60,000 bases of DNA from Owenia fusiformis (Eukaryota > Annelida > Polychaeta > Sabellida > Oweniidae), in the NCBI GenBank assembly GCA_903813345.2, contig CAIIXF020000006.1, positions 1,180,001 to 1,240,000 of the forward strand, written 5' to 3'. Positions 22,813-33,500 of the stretch are shown here, in pieces. The position numbers and the translations under genes are program-made. The notes beneath the pieces are model-generated. The model had not been told where the DNA came from, did not search any database, and saw nothing but the letters and a program-made list of their open reading frames with translations. Position 1 is the first letter of the stretch. Every line of letters starts with the position of its first letter.

Positions 22813-23979
22813 TCCCACCGAACGAAGTTCGAGGGGGATATAGAAAAGCCGTCCGTCCGTCCGTTCGTCCGTCCGTCCGTTCGTCCGTCCGTCCGTCCGT
22901 TCGTGTGTCCAGGCAATAACTCAAATACCGGTTGATGGATTTCATTCAAATTTTATAGGCTTATGCCTTATGGGTGTAGGACCTCTGCTCGAGAAGGAAT
23001 TTTCAATATGGCCGCTTAATTCAAAATGGCCGCCATTTTTTTGGAAAAAATATAATCTTTAATAACTCAAATACTAGTGGATGGATTTGGTTCAAATTTT
23101 ATATGCTGTTGCCTTGCTACAAAGGAGCCTTGCTCAAGAAGACATTTTCAAGATGGCCACCAAATTTCAAAATGGCGGCCATTTTTCGTAAAAAACCGTT
23201 ATCTTTGATAACTCAAAGACCATTGAATGGATTTGGTTCAAATTTTAGATGCTGATGCCTAGGGACATAGGAGCTCTGCTCGAGATAGGATTTTCAAGAT
23301 GGCAGCTAAATTTCAAAATGGCGGCCATTTTTGGTAAAAAAAACGTTATCTTTGATAACTCAAATACCATTGAATCGATTTGGTTTAAATTTTAGATGCT
23401 GATGCCTAGGGACATAGAAGCTCTGCTCAAGAAGGGATTTTCAAGGTGGTGGCTAAATTTCAAAATGGCCGCCATTTTTCATAAAAGAACGTAACCTTTG
23501 ATAACTCAAATACCAGTTGACGGATTTGGTTCAAATTCTATATGCTGATGCCTAGAGACAAAGAAGTTCTGCTCAAAAATAAATTTTCAAGATGGCCACT
23601 GAATTTCAAAATGGCCGCCATTTTTCGTAAAAAATGTAATTAATGATAACTCAAATACTAGTGGATGGATTTGGTTCCAATTTTATATGCTGATGTTTAG
23701 GGAAAAAGGAGATCTGCTTCAGAAGAAATTTCAAAGGCGATAGCTGCCATTTTTCATCAAAAAAGTAATCTTTGATGACCCAGATACCATTGGACGGACA
23801 TTCTCTGCTAAAGAAGAAATCTAAAGATGACAGCTGAATTTCAAAATGGCAACTATGTTTCATAAAGACATAATCTTTGATAATTCAAATACCAGTGGAT
23901 GAATTTGGCTCAATTTTTTTTATCAAAACATGTTTTGTTCGGTGGGATTTGCTACTCCGTGGAGTTGCTGTTTTTCTAG
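22813..23979 (+). mobile_element. Non-autonomous Helitron-like element
   Basis: The element starts TCCCACCGAACGAAGTTCG after a host A and ends with a hairpin (CTACTCCGTGGAGTTG), ten bases of spacer and CTAG before a host T. That matches the Helitron rules: 5' TC, 3' hairpin plus CTRR, insertion between A and T. The first ten bases recur inverted at 23938-23947 (TTCGGTGGGA), as in Helitrons with asymmetric inverted ends. Inside are a CCGT/TCGT microsatellite (22847-22910) and about seven units of roughly 120-140 bp with an AAAATGGCGGCCATTTTT core. No transposase is encoded. A truncated relative is at 6940-7707. Confidence 0.65.
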
Positions 23980-24349
23980 TTTTTCCCCTCAGTTTTAATT
24001 TTTCACCAGTAAGAAGTGGAAACCTACTCTTATTACCATTATTTTTGGACCAGCCCTTCTTTAATCTTTTAGCCTGTTTAAAGCTACCATTTCAAAGTAC
24101 AGTGCAGTTATGCATAAATTTTCTTATTGGAATGGATCATAGGCCTGACAAGTTTATCTCTGGCCTTACTTCTGGCTTATATATGAACATGAATGAGCTA
24201 TAGATTGTTACTGAGGCTATGAACTATGTTATATTATTGTGTGTTATATGTTCAATACAGAAAACTGTGTCTGTGTGTGTTTATGGTATATGAATGAAAA
24301 TGAACATCATGATGAGCTTAATGTTCTGAAATCAATAAATGACATGTTC

Positions 24350-25472
24350 ATACTATGGTATTGTGAACAACTATGTACAGCAATGGTATTGTGAAGAACT
24401 ATGTACAGTACTTTCTGTGAAAAATGTAGTTTTCATAGAGTGTAAAAGCAATGGTATTGTGAACAACCATGTACAGTACTTTCTGTCAAAGATGTAGCTT
24501 TTATAGAGTGTAAAAGCAATGGTATTGTGAACAACTATGTTCACTACTATCTGTGAAAGATGTAGCTTTCATAGAGTGTAAAAGCAATGGTATTGTGAAC
24601 AACTATGTACAGTACTTTCTGTCAAAGATGTAGCTTTCATAGAGTGTAAAAGCAATGGTATTGTGAACAACTATGTACAGTACTTTCTGTCAAAGATGTA
24701 GCTTTCATAGAGTGTAAAAGCAATGGTATTGTGAATAACTATGTACAGTACTTTCTGTGAAAGATGTAGCTTTCATAGAGTGTAAAAGCAATGGTATTGT
24801 GAACAACTATGTTCAGTACTTTCTGTCAAAGATGTAGCTTTCATAGAGTGTAAAAGCAATGGTATTGTGAACAACTATGTACAGTACTTTCTGTGAAAGA
24901 TGTAGCTTTCATAGAGTGTAAAAGCAATGGTATTGTGAACAACTATGTACAGTACTTTCTGTGAAAGGTGTTGCTTTCATAGAGTGTAAAAGCAATGGTA
25001 TTGTGAACAACTTATACAGTACTTTCTGTCAAAGATGTAGCTTTCATAGAGTGTAAAAGCAATGGTATTGTGAACAACTATGTACAGTACTTTCTGTGAA
25101 AGATGTAGCTTTCATAGAGTGTAAAAGCAATGGTATTGTGAACAACTATGTACAGTACTTTCTGTGAAAGATGTAGCTTTCATAGAGTGTAAAAGCAATG
25201 GTATTGTGAACAACTATGTACAGTATTTTCTGTGAAAGATGTAGCTTTCATAGAGTGTAAAAGCAATGGTATTGTGAACAACTATGTACAGTACTTTCTG
25301 TCAAAGATGTAGCTTTCATAGAGTGTAAAAGCAATGGTATTGTGAACAACTATATACAGTACTTTCTGTGAAAGGTGTAGCTTTCATAGAGTGTAAAAGC
25401 AATGGTATTGTGAACAACTATGTACAGTACTTTCTGTGAAAGATGTAGCTTTCATAGAGTGTAAAAGCAATG
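24350..25472. repeat. 68-bp satellite array, about 16 copies
   Basis: There are about 16 head-to-tail units of 68 bp (CAATGGTATTGTGAACAACT...), most differing at one to three positions. Each unit holds a small hairpin (TGAAAGATGTAGCTTTCA). The first unit is shorter and more diverged. It is not a CRISPR: the whole unit repeats and there are no unique spacers. Confidence 0.95.
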
Positions 25473-25525
25473 TTTTCTCATAAAAGTGTGCATCCTGAGA
25501 GTATCCTTAGACTTATTACATTATA

Positions 25526-25712
25526 CAGTAAAACCTGTATTTTCAAATACCTCCCTGATTTGAACACCTCTAAGTTTGAACACTTTTGGAACCCACTTTT
25601 TTAATCTGCCAAATATATACTTCCATGTTGAAAAACCTTGACATGGAAACACCTGCCAATCGGAACACTTTTGATTGATCTTATTGGTTTTCAAATTAGA
25701 CAGGTTTTACTG
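25526..25712. mobile_element. MITE with CAGTAAAACCTGT inverted ends
   Basis: Perfect 13-bp terminal inverted repeats (CAGTAAAACCTGT ... ACAGGTTTTACTG) bound 187 bp. Ends of this type occur in pogo/Tigger-class Tc1/mariner relatives. A left TA flank is present but the right flank is TC, so the target duplication is not intact. A likely relative is at 57112-57247. Confidence 0.6.
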
Positions 25713-25980
25713 TCATTAAAGAATATAGTTCTATATTTATGACATCTAATGAATAGAAGTTCTTGTGAAGTAACAAAAGTATGCATTTTTATTTCTAATA
25801 TACCAAATATTTATATAGCCTATTCATGTCCCATTTTGAAGTGCAATAAAATTTATAAAAAATATACTAAAATTGTGTTGTTTTATTTGTTTTATTACAA
25901 ATACGTGTCGGACAGTAGATATAAAATATTACATAAAATAAACCCCTTCTTTGAAGAGAGCAAAACAAAAAATCTTTGAA

Positions 25981-26089
25981 ACACTAACACACCAATAGTA
26001 TAGTGCCTTATATCAAGAGACAGTTTACTATGACACACTAACACACCAATAGTATAGTGCCTTATATCAAAAGAGACAGTTTACTATGA
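25981..26089. repeat. Tandem duplication, about 54 bp
   Basis: Two adjacent near-identical copies of ACACTAACACACCAATAGTA... differ mainly by a one- or two-base insertion in the AAGAG/AAAAGAG stretch. This looks like a recent local duplication. Confidence 0.85.
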
Positions 26090-26530
26090 TACAGAAAATA
26101 CTGTCTCGTATGTAGAAAATATTTCACCTTTAATTTGAAGTTGACTGTTTTTATATTAAAATTCTTTAGTAGAAAGTGATATACTGTGGGTCTGTTCATA
26201 TACAAGTAAACATTATGAGTCACATAAGGCATTTTTATTTAAATGGACTGAGGTATCCTAGATGTTGTTGCCACTATCACACATACATTTTATGTCCCCA
26301 TCAAGATGTAATACAGTACATAGTATATAAGGAGTATTAACATATTGCTACATTTGCTGTTTTTGTGTCTGGTGTTCCACATATGCAACGAGTTTTATCA
26401 TTTACAGGTAGGAATGTATCCTTTACAGGTAGATATGTTTCATAATGAATACCCATCTATACTGAAACTTCCAAAACTTTGGACATGTTCCATGCACTTG
26501 CTGAACAAGCATTTCATAGCGTTATCAGAG

Positions 26531-27119
26531 TTAGGCTTTTATTGCCCCATATTTTCGTAATATTTCCTTCAGTTCTCCATTCTCGTGAAATCTTGTTATT
26601 TCCTTGTCTCCTCCAATATATTTTCCTTTCACAAAGAGTTGGGGAACCTGAAATAATATGGACAATCCATACTGTATATGGGCAACATATGCCAGATTTT
26701 GAGCAAGTTGGATTTTTATCTAATGTATGCACTATTTTAAAACATCGCAAGTAGACAGACACTGCAGTTTAGTCAGCATAATTATATAATTTGTTCAATG
26801 TTAATAGTTCTCCCTAGTACATGATGTATTAGAATAATAAATAGAAAATAGCTGTGAAAGACATTTGTCAAGAATTATAATTAAAAGCACTTACTGCTCT
26901 ACTATCTGTTAAGCAGATTATCTGGAAATAATTTTCAATTTGATTCACATCTTGTCTACATTCAATGTCCACAAATTCATAAGTTTCCAAGTCCATTTTA
27001 TAACTTGACAAATATTCTTTGATTCGTTTACATTCAGGATCATTACTCTTTGAGAACATCATAACCGTTCTCTGTTTTATTTTGGCATCTACGAAAGGTT
27101 TAGCTCCTGCCCCTGCCAT
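26531..27119 (-). CDS. Glutaredoxin-like protein lacking the catalytic first Cys
   Basis: Two exons, 27119-26895 (ends GCA/GTAAGT) and 26647-26531 (after TATTATTTCAG), join in phase 0 to give 113 residues, close to the usual 106 of animal GLRX1. Family features are the N-terminal FVDAKI..RTVMMFSKS, the cis-proline VPQLFV, and IGGDKEI followed by GELKEILRKYGA. Glutaredoxins reduce protein-glutathione disulfides through a CPYC active site. Here the site reads SNDPEC, so the nucleophilic first Cys is Asp (GAT at codon 28) and only the second Cys remains. The frame is intact and both splice sites are canonical, so it does not look like a pseudogene. Normal thiol-transfer is unlikely, and a redox-sensor or binding role is one possibility (inference). 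The ATG at 27119 is the first in frame. An AATAAA at 26234-26239 could be its poly(A) signal. Confidence 0.8.
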
Positions 27120-27505
27120 ATTTATTAGTATTTGGTGTCACAGTGGGGCACAAACAGTAAAATATTAAGGCACTTTTTGCAACTTTTTTCTGAGATTAGT
27201 TTACATGTCGCCAGGTGATGACGTCATTTTCAATTAGCTTTTACTACCTCCTCTACCGAAGAGCTATTATTTAGTGTAGTGTTAGCTCAACCCCATAAGT
27301 ACATTTACTTTATATTTACTTATACTGTAATTAAATATATGAATAAATGTGGAAACTAGGAGACATTAATAAATGAGCTTTATGTTATACCGCAGCAACC
27401 TTTGTTTCATATGATATGCCCATGCCCATGAAGTGGTTTTGTTGCATAATCTGAAGAACAATTTAATCCAGGTCTCAGGTGATGATTGCTGCTGTTTCTA
27501 GAGTC

Positions 27506-27886
27506 CATTTCACTGCTTCATTTCGTCAGTAGAACGGCAAAAATAAGAAATTGGGAGACCATTGTGCAATAATATATGGAAAAGTATATTCATAATGTAC
27601 ATGAATGACATTTGTATATTTCAGATTTTTTAGTTTTTTGTGCAATAAGCCTGTGCCGTCTTGTAATTTGAAGAATTTCAGCCATGTTAATCTTATTGAA
27701 AATAACATGGCAGAGAAACATCCAAATAGAAGAGGCCACACACTTTATAAGCCAAACTAGAAGCAATCCAAGATATACAAATGTCATTCATGTACATTAT
27801 GAATATACTTTTCCATATATTATTGCACAATGGTCTCCCAATTTCTTATTTTTGCCGTTCTACTGATGAAATGAAGCAGTGAAATG
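27506..27886. mobile_element. 114-bp inverted repeat around a 153-bp centre
   Basis: Arms at 27506-27619 and 27773-27886 are reverse complements over 114 bases, with a single mismatch noticed (CGTCAG against CTGATG). The outermost bases are CATTTCACTG. It is either a foldback/MITE element or a palindromic duplication. It lies upstream of the glutaredoxin gene; open frames in it arise from the mirrored arms and are not taken as genes. Confidence 0.8.
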
Positions 27887-30292
27887 TACTGTAGTTACTA
27901 CATGATACAATACCATGTTTCAAAAAACTCTAAGGTCTGTTATGTCATATCTAGCATACTATGGAAATCTAGTAAATCTGTGGGAATACTTTTTTGATCA
28001 ATAAATTCCAATTTATATGCATTATATCAGAGCATCTTGTGTTGCAAAATGGTAGGATGTGATAAGGATCAGACACCAACTATGAACACTAAATGATGGA
28101 AATAGTACTTATCTTTCCTCATTCTAGCCAGTTATGACTTCATTATTGTTTCTGAACATGATTAAAAACTATAATCAAGTTTAGGTACAAGGAAATCTTA
28201 AGATGAAGATGTCCATTTGAGAAATAAGGTGAAACAAACAACTTTATTTCACTTTTATTTGGAAAATAATTATAATTTATTTCAATTGAATCACTCAACA
28301 TACATATCATATATATAAAAATCTAGTATGTTTGTAAATATTTACAATCATATGTACAACATGTACATATAATAACAATAAAAACTGCATAGTTGTGCTT
28401 ATTTCTCTTCAAAAGTATGTTCATATCTAACTACATATACAACAAAACATCTACTCTTGAGGTACATGTAATCAAATTCATGAATTAACGCTCTGCAATA
28501 ATTTAAAAACAATACCTTTTAACAGATATAAAACTGTTTGGTTATCAGTTCAATTAATCACAATTATCAAAGGCTTGGTTATCCTTCTATTTGGGATGGG
28601 AACATATTTATTTGATTGTGCTCTTGTAGAATTTGAAAAATGACAAACCCAATCGCTTTCATCTCACTGACATTCCTACTTGTAACTTACTGTAGGTTCA
28701 AATTTTTGAAATATGAGGTTTCATCGTGTACTGATTAGTTGCAAGTGATCCATTAAAACCAAACTAAAATAGTCAATCAACAGATCAATAATCAAATTAA
28801 AATATCCAATCAATGTAAAACAATCAAAATACAATTAACTCTACTCTGCATGTTAGTTAGTATAAATTTAATGAATCGATTATACAAAATATAAAACTTT
28901 ATTACATCAGTGCATAATTATATTTGCACATATTGCTTAAAACTGATTTTTTCAGTTTTCCCCATAAGTATTACACAAATAAAAAGTTTTGGCAAAATGA
29001 TCGATTCTTAGCCTCAAGCATATTTCTGGTTCTAGAATTCACTATTGATTTGTCATAGATAGTACTACAATGTGTACAGAAGTTGTTTTCTTTAAATACA
29101 CACGTATGCATCGTGACATGTCAAATGTCCTTCACAACGGTTGATATTCATTCCCTAGATTTTGGTTTTGAAAATAATAATGTGCATCACAACATTGTAC
29201 ATGAATAATACCTGAATAATACTACTACATTTTGTTGATAAAATATATTGAATTCTACTATTTACATTATTTACATTTCTTGACACCATAATATAAACAA
29301 TATGGTGATATTTACAATAATCACATTGTACTTATCTACAATACTATATAATTTTTATGTACAATAGGCAGTATATTCATTTTGAGGTAATGTTCTGTAA
29401 ATAAGAAAATTGTGCTTCTGTTGTACACACAATATTTTCAATAATGCTCAACTACATGTACATGTGCGCTTTTAACGGAAATGGTACATAACCTATAATT
29501 ATTTTACAATATTCACAAGAATTTCCACATGGTTTCTAAAAAACATACTGATGAAATATAATATTTTCTGACCACTGGTGGTAAATAAATGGAGGCTGTT
29601 GGATTTCAAATTCAAGGATATTGAACTAAAATCTCAAATAACAGACATAATGTGGTTAGCATATAGCATTATGTCAACGGTGATTTACACAACATGTTGA
29701 CACACTAAAAGTATCAATTGTACGAAGTGTTTGTGCTAAAATGTACAAGTATACAAGTACATTTAATTGAATAAAATTTCCTGAAAAGAGTTGGTAATTG
29801 TTATGAATGGTTGAACTAAAGGTTTGTAGAAAATATTTGTTTGTGTAAAAAATATGATATTTGGAAGTGCAAAGTTCAGAAATATGCATTGTATATGTAT
29901 GTATGGCATTCAATGATATTTATTTTATCTTGTATGCGATCTGAAATACTTGTAATTCGTTTGTATGTTTCAAATTAGTCAAATAGAGAAAAACCCAACA
30001 TTTGTGCCCCCTTGTTCAACAGTATATCAGATTCCTGGATTTTATGGCTATGACAGTTTTGAATTTTACAATCTCTACCACTTTGGGAAACTAAAACAGA
30101 ATTATACAAAACATTGACTGGATATTCTTGATGGATACTGTATATGGTTTTCATATAAGGCAATATGCTGAAAGGCAATAAATAGGGTCTCATGTTTCTC
30201 TCTCTATACAATGTAGAGATTGAACTATGCTGTTTCTAATATTTCTTGCTCATTCTTCCATTCACCATAGACATAAAATACATGTTCCACAT
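27887..30292. other. AT-rich intergenic stretch
   Basis: No exon or gene was recognised between the inverted repeat and the 3' end of the PNPLA2-like gene. Several minus-strand AATAAA motifs occur, so longer 3' UTR forms of that gene could extend in here. Confidence 0.5.
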
Positions 30293-30298
30293 TTTATT
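30293..30298 (-). terminator. Candidate polyadenylation signal of the PNPLA2-like gene
   Basis: AATAAA on the minus strand, 243 bases downstream of the stop codon at 30541. It is the first canonical hexamer found downstream. Confidence 0.4.
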
Positions 30299-30540
30299 CT
30301 ATAGTATCTGTTTATAGGCACTATTTTAACTTTAATATGTTTCACATTAAATTCTACACACATGTTTTCTTTTAGCAGGTAGTTGGTAAACTAAAAAATA
30401 TAAAGATCATATTTCAAAGAACTTGTACTCTATTTCAGTATCTTTCATCAGGCATATAATCATTATTCATGAAAGTGAGTGGCCAGCATTAACAAAATGG
30501 AATAAGTGTAGAACTTAGTATGAACATTTGATAGAATCCC

Positions 30541-33500
30541 TCAAAGAGATCCAGTCAATAGACCCTGGTCAGAGCTGCAGCCAGAATGTGAACTGCATGT
30601 GTCATGGTCTGCATCATAACCCCTGGATAGATCCAGGCACTCAGTGTAAGAATCCCACGACAGTTCAGTAGATTTTGATTCTGTTGAAGTTTTCCTACAT
30701 ATAGAGTCAGTCTGTATGTTTTCCTCACGGAGACTAAATATTTCAGTGACTTTGATTATGTTTGGTTGATCAGGCTCATTGTAATAATAAGCCATAACTG
30801 CCTCCATGTGATTGGCCTGCTCAAGACAGTGGTCAAACGTATCAAGAGTTTGAGGATCTAATGAGTCTGGATTTGCATATATTTCAGTTTCTAAATCTGG
30901 TAGCTCCAGCGGTTCTTCATCAAATTCATCAATTTGAAATAGTTTGTCTTTTGATTGCACAGGTGTGGATTGAACCGGGTTGGGCTGATCGTTCTGCTCG
31001 CATGGGGTTTCCTCTATTAGATGATGCCTCAGTGTTGTCAGGGTATTGAGGGTTGAATCTCTATTTTGGAAGTCCATTGAGAAGCCAATGTTAAGTTTAG
31101 AGCAATGTTTCTTATGGGCCTTAGACTTGAATGCCCTGGTAGCCCTGGCTGCTCTGCGAGGCTTTTCTTTGGATACATGGTCTGTGTATTCACTAATGGC
31201 AAGTTGACAAGTAAGCCTGCAATAAAACACACAGATCATGCTAAGGAGGATGGAGTAACAGAATTTGGGGCAGACCCATTTGCGCATGACCTTTATTAAG
31301 TCACAAAAGCATATTTCATAAATAAATGATACATCATATATGTTCATAAATTACTACTTTTCCATATCTCTCAATAATTAATATAATTAACGCAGTTTTA
31401 AGTCATGTAAAGTGGTAAATTTGACCAAAGGGAATCAATGTCATTTAATGATGAATGTATTTAGATATGCCTTATCCAATCCAGAACATAATACATATGG
31501 ACATTTATATTAACCTATATTTTAGTTAACAGATAGAAAGATGAAAAGACAGCTTTCTAAATCCCAGTTCAGATAAATAATTACTATGCCCTCTTATGGG
31601 GAAATCTTGAAAAGGCAAGTTGTGTGCCTACCTAGCTCTATGATGATGCCTTCCACGCTTCAAGTGTTGAACAAAGGCAACGATGAGGGCCATGAATTCC
31701 TCATAGAACCACTGGCTGTCATTCGGCAAATGTGGAACCCAGTTGAGAAATCTGCAAACACAAACATTGCACATCAAATGAAGGAAAAATAAAATGTTTT
31801 ATTTATCCACACATATTTCTTTAAACTACAAGAAATATGGCTAATAACAACAAACAGAATAACACATCCTTCCAAAAAACAAAAGAACAATTGCTACGTG
31901 TAACAATTATATTCACATTTCAACCTAATCCCTCAAAGGGTCTAAAAATGTGTCAGATATAAACGTGACATGGTGCTGTACTAAGACCAAACTGTGGTCA
32001 ACTCAAAGATAAAATATTTCAATTAAAGTCTGATGTTATTGACCTTATAATCTAATATATGATTTGTATGTATGTTATCAGTTTTCAATTTTGGCTACAT
32101 ACCCTTTAGTGTACTTCTCTCTGAATATGACAGATCACTTAACAGTTTTGCATTTAATCACTCAGATAGCGCTGTTCATTATACATCTATATAGCTAAAT
32201 GTTATGAGAAATAAATGGTTCAAATTTGTTGAACAAGATCAGAGTTTTATTGATCGGTAAAGTGTCTGACTAAGGTAGTTTGTAAAAATGACAAATCCTT
32301 TCAACCCATATTACAGGCTAAAGTGATTGAAACCTGCTGATAAATGAAAATCTAAATAAGAATCCTAAATATACGTTAACCAACTGTATGTCACAAAATA
32401 AAAGTCCAAAAATGGCAGTGAATAGGCTGTTTATTGTTTTTTTCAAAACACTTGAATGAATAGTCAATGTACTGTCATCATGAAAATTTTCTATTAAGAG
32501 CATTCATCAGAATATACAACATTCAATATCAGATGACGCAGATCTTCTCCTTTTAACCTTGAGGCCCTTGAGTTATTTATTAAGGTTGATAAATGTTTCT
32601 TTTTCCATACAAACTTGTCTGGGGGAGGGGGAGATTTATGTGGAGCAAAAGTATTAATAAAGAGCAGGGTCTAATTTGGTTTAATTCAGTTTAATGACAA
32701 ATGTAAGTTACAGTAGTACTATAGCTAGTACAGTTATAGTACATCCGGTCCACATGTATTAAACAATAAAATGCTTATATTATTTGGTTGCATAAATCCT
32801 GGAGAATTCGGTTTGGAAGACATCCTAAGGTTGTTGTGTCCTCAGACTTGAAAGTATGCAACTTGGATTTTGGCCAAAATCTTTATTTATACAAAGCAGA
32901 TGGAGACATAAACAACTTAAAGTTAGTAAAACTGTTTGTGAACTCAAATTCAACTGATCTATTTATTTTCTTAGTTAAAGTTTTACCAGATAAAAATAGA
33001 ATTAAATTATTTGTGTTGATATCTTGAAGGAATTTCAAAATGGGTATACATTGCCACTGCCAGCATTTTTTTTATTTTGTACTTGAATGGAAGTGTTTCA
33101 ACTATATCAGTACAAGAAGGGAAAATCGTATTTTCATTATTGGTCTTAAATGGGACCTCGGTCATTGATCGGTTATCATGCACCATGGCCCAGTGTTGCT
33201 GTTCCCCATTCCCATTTGGACAATCCTATTGGTATTCCGGTTAGACAGGTTTCTCTGTATTTAAATTTGTCTGGCCTGTTTTTAAACCTGCCTACACCCT
33301 GAATACCATTTGATTGGTTGTATATACTCACCTTTTTGAATAGTTATATACAACAGCGGCTGGCAGGGCCCATGGGGCAAGGACGTATGAGAGAATGTGA
33401 CCAGTCTTCCCCATCCAGGTTAATCTCATAGACTCTGTACACTGGCTAAATGCTGCAATAAATGAAGCAAATATTCATTACAAACACATTCAAAATTCAA

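Noticed and set aside
24350-25472. Possible CRISPR-like array
   Set aside because: The whole 68-bp unit repeats with no variable spacers and the genome is eukaryotic; it is a satellite.
27526-27866. Two frames sharing the same C-terminal residues
   Set aside because: The shared residues come from the mirrored arms of the 114-bp inverted repeat, not from related genes.
32788-33027. 79-residue plus-strand frame inside a PNPLA2 intron
   Set aside because: No known domain, AT-rich composition like its surroundings, and no promoter or splice support.
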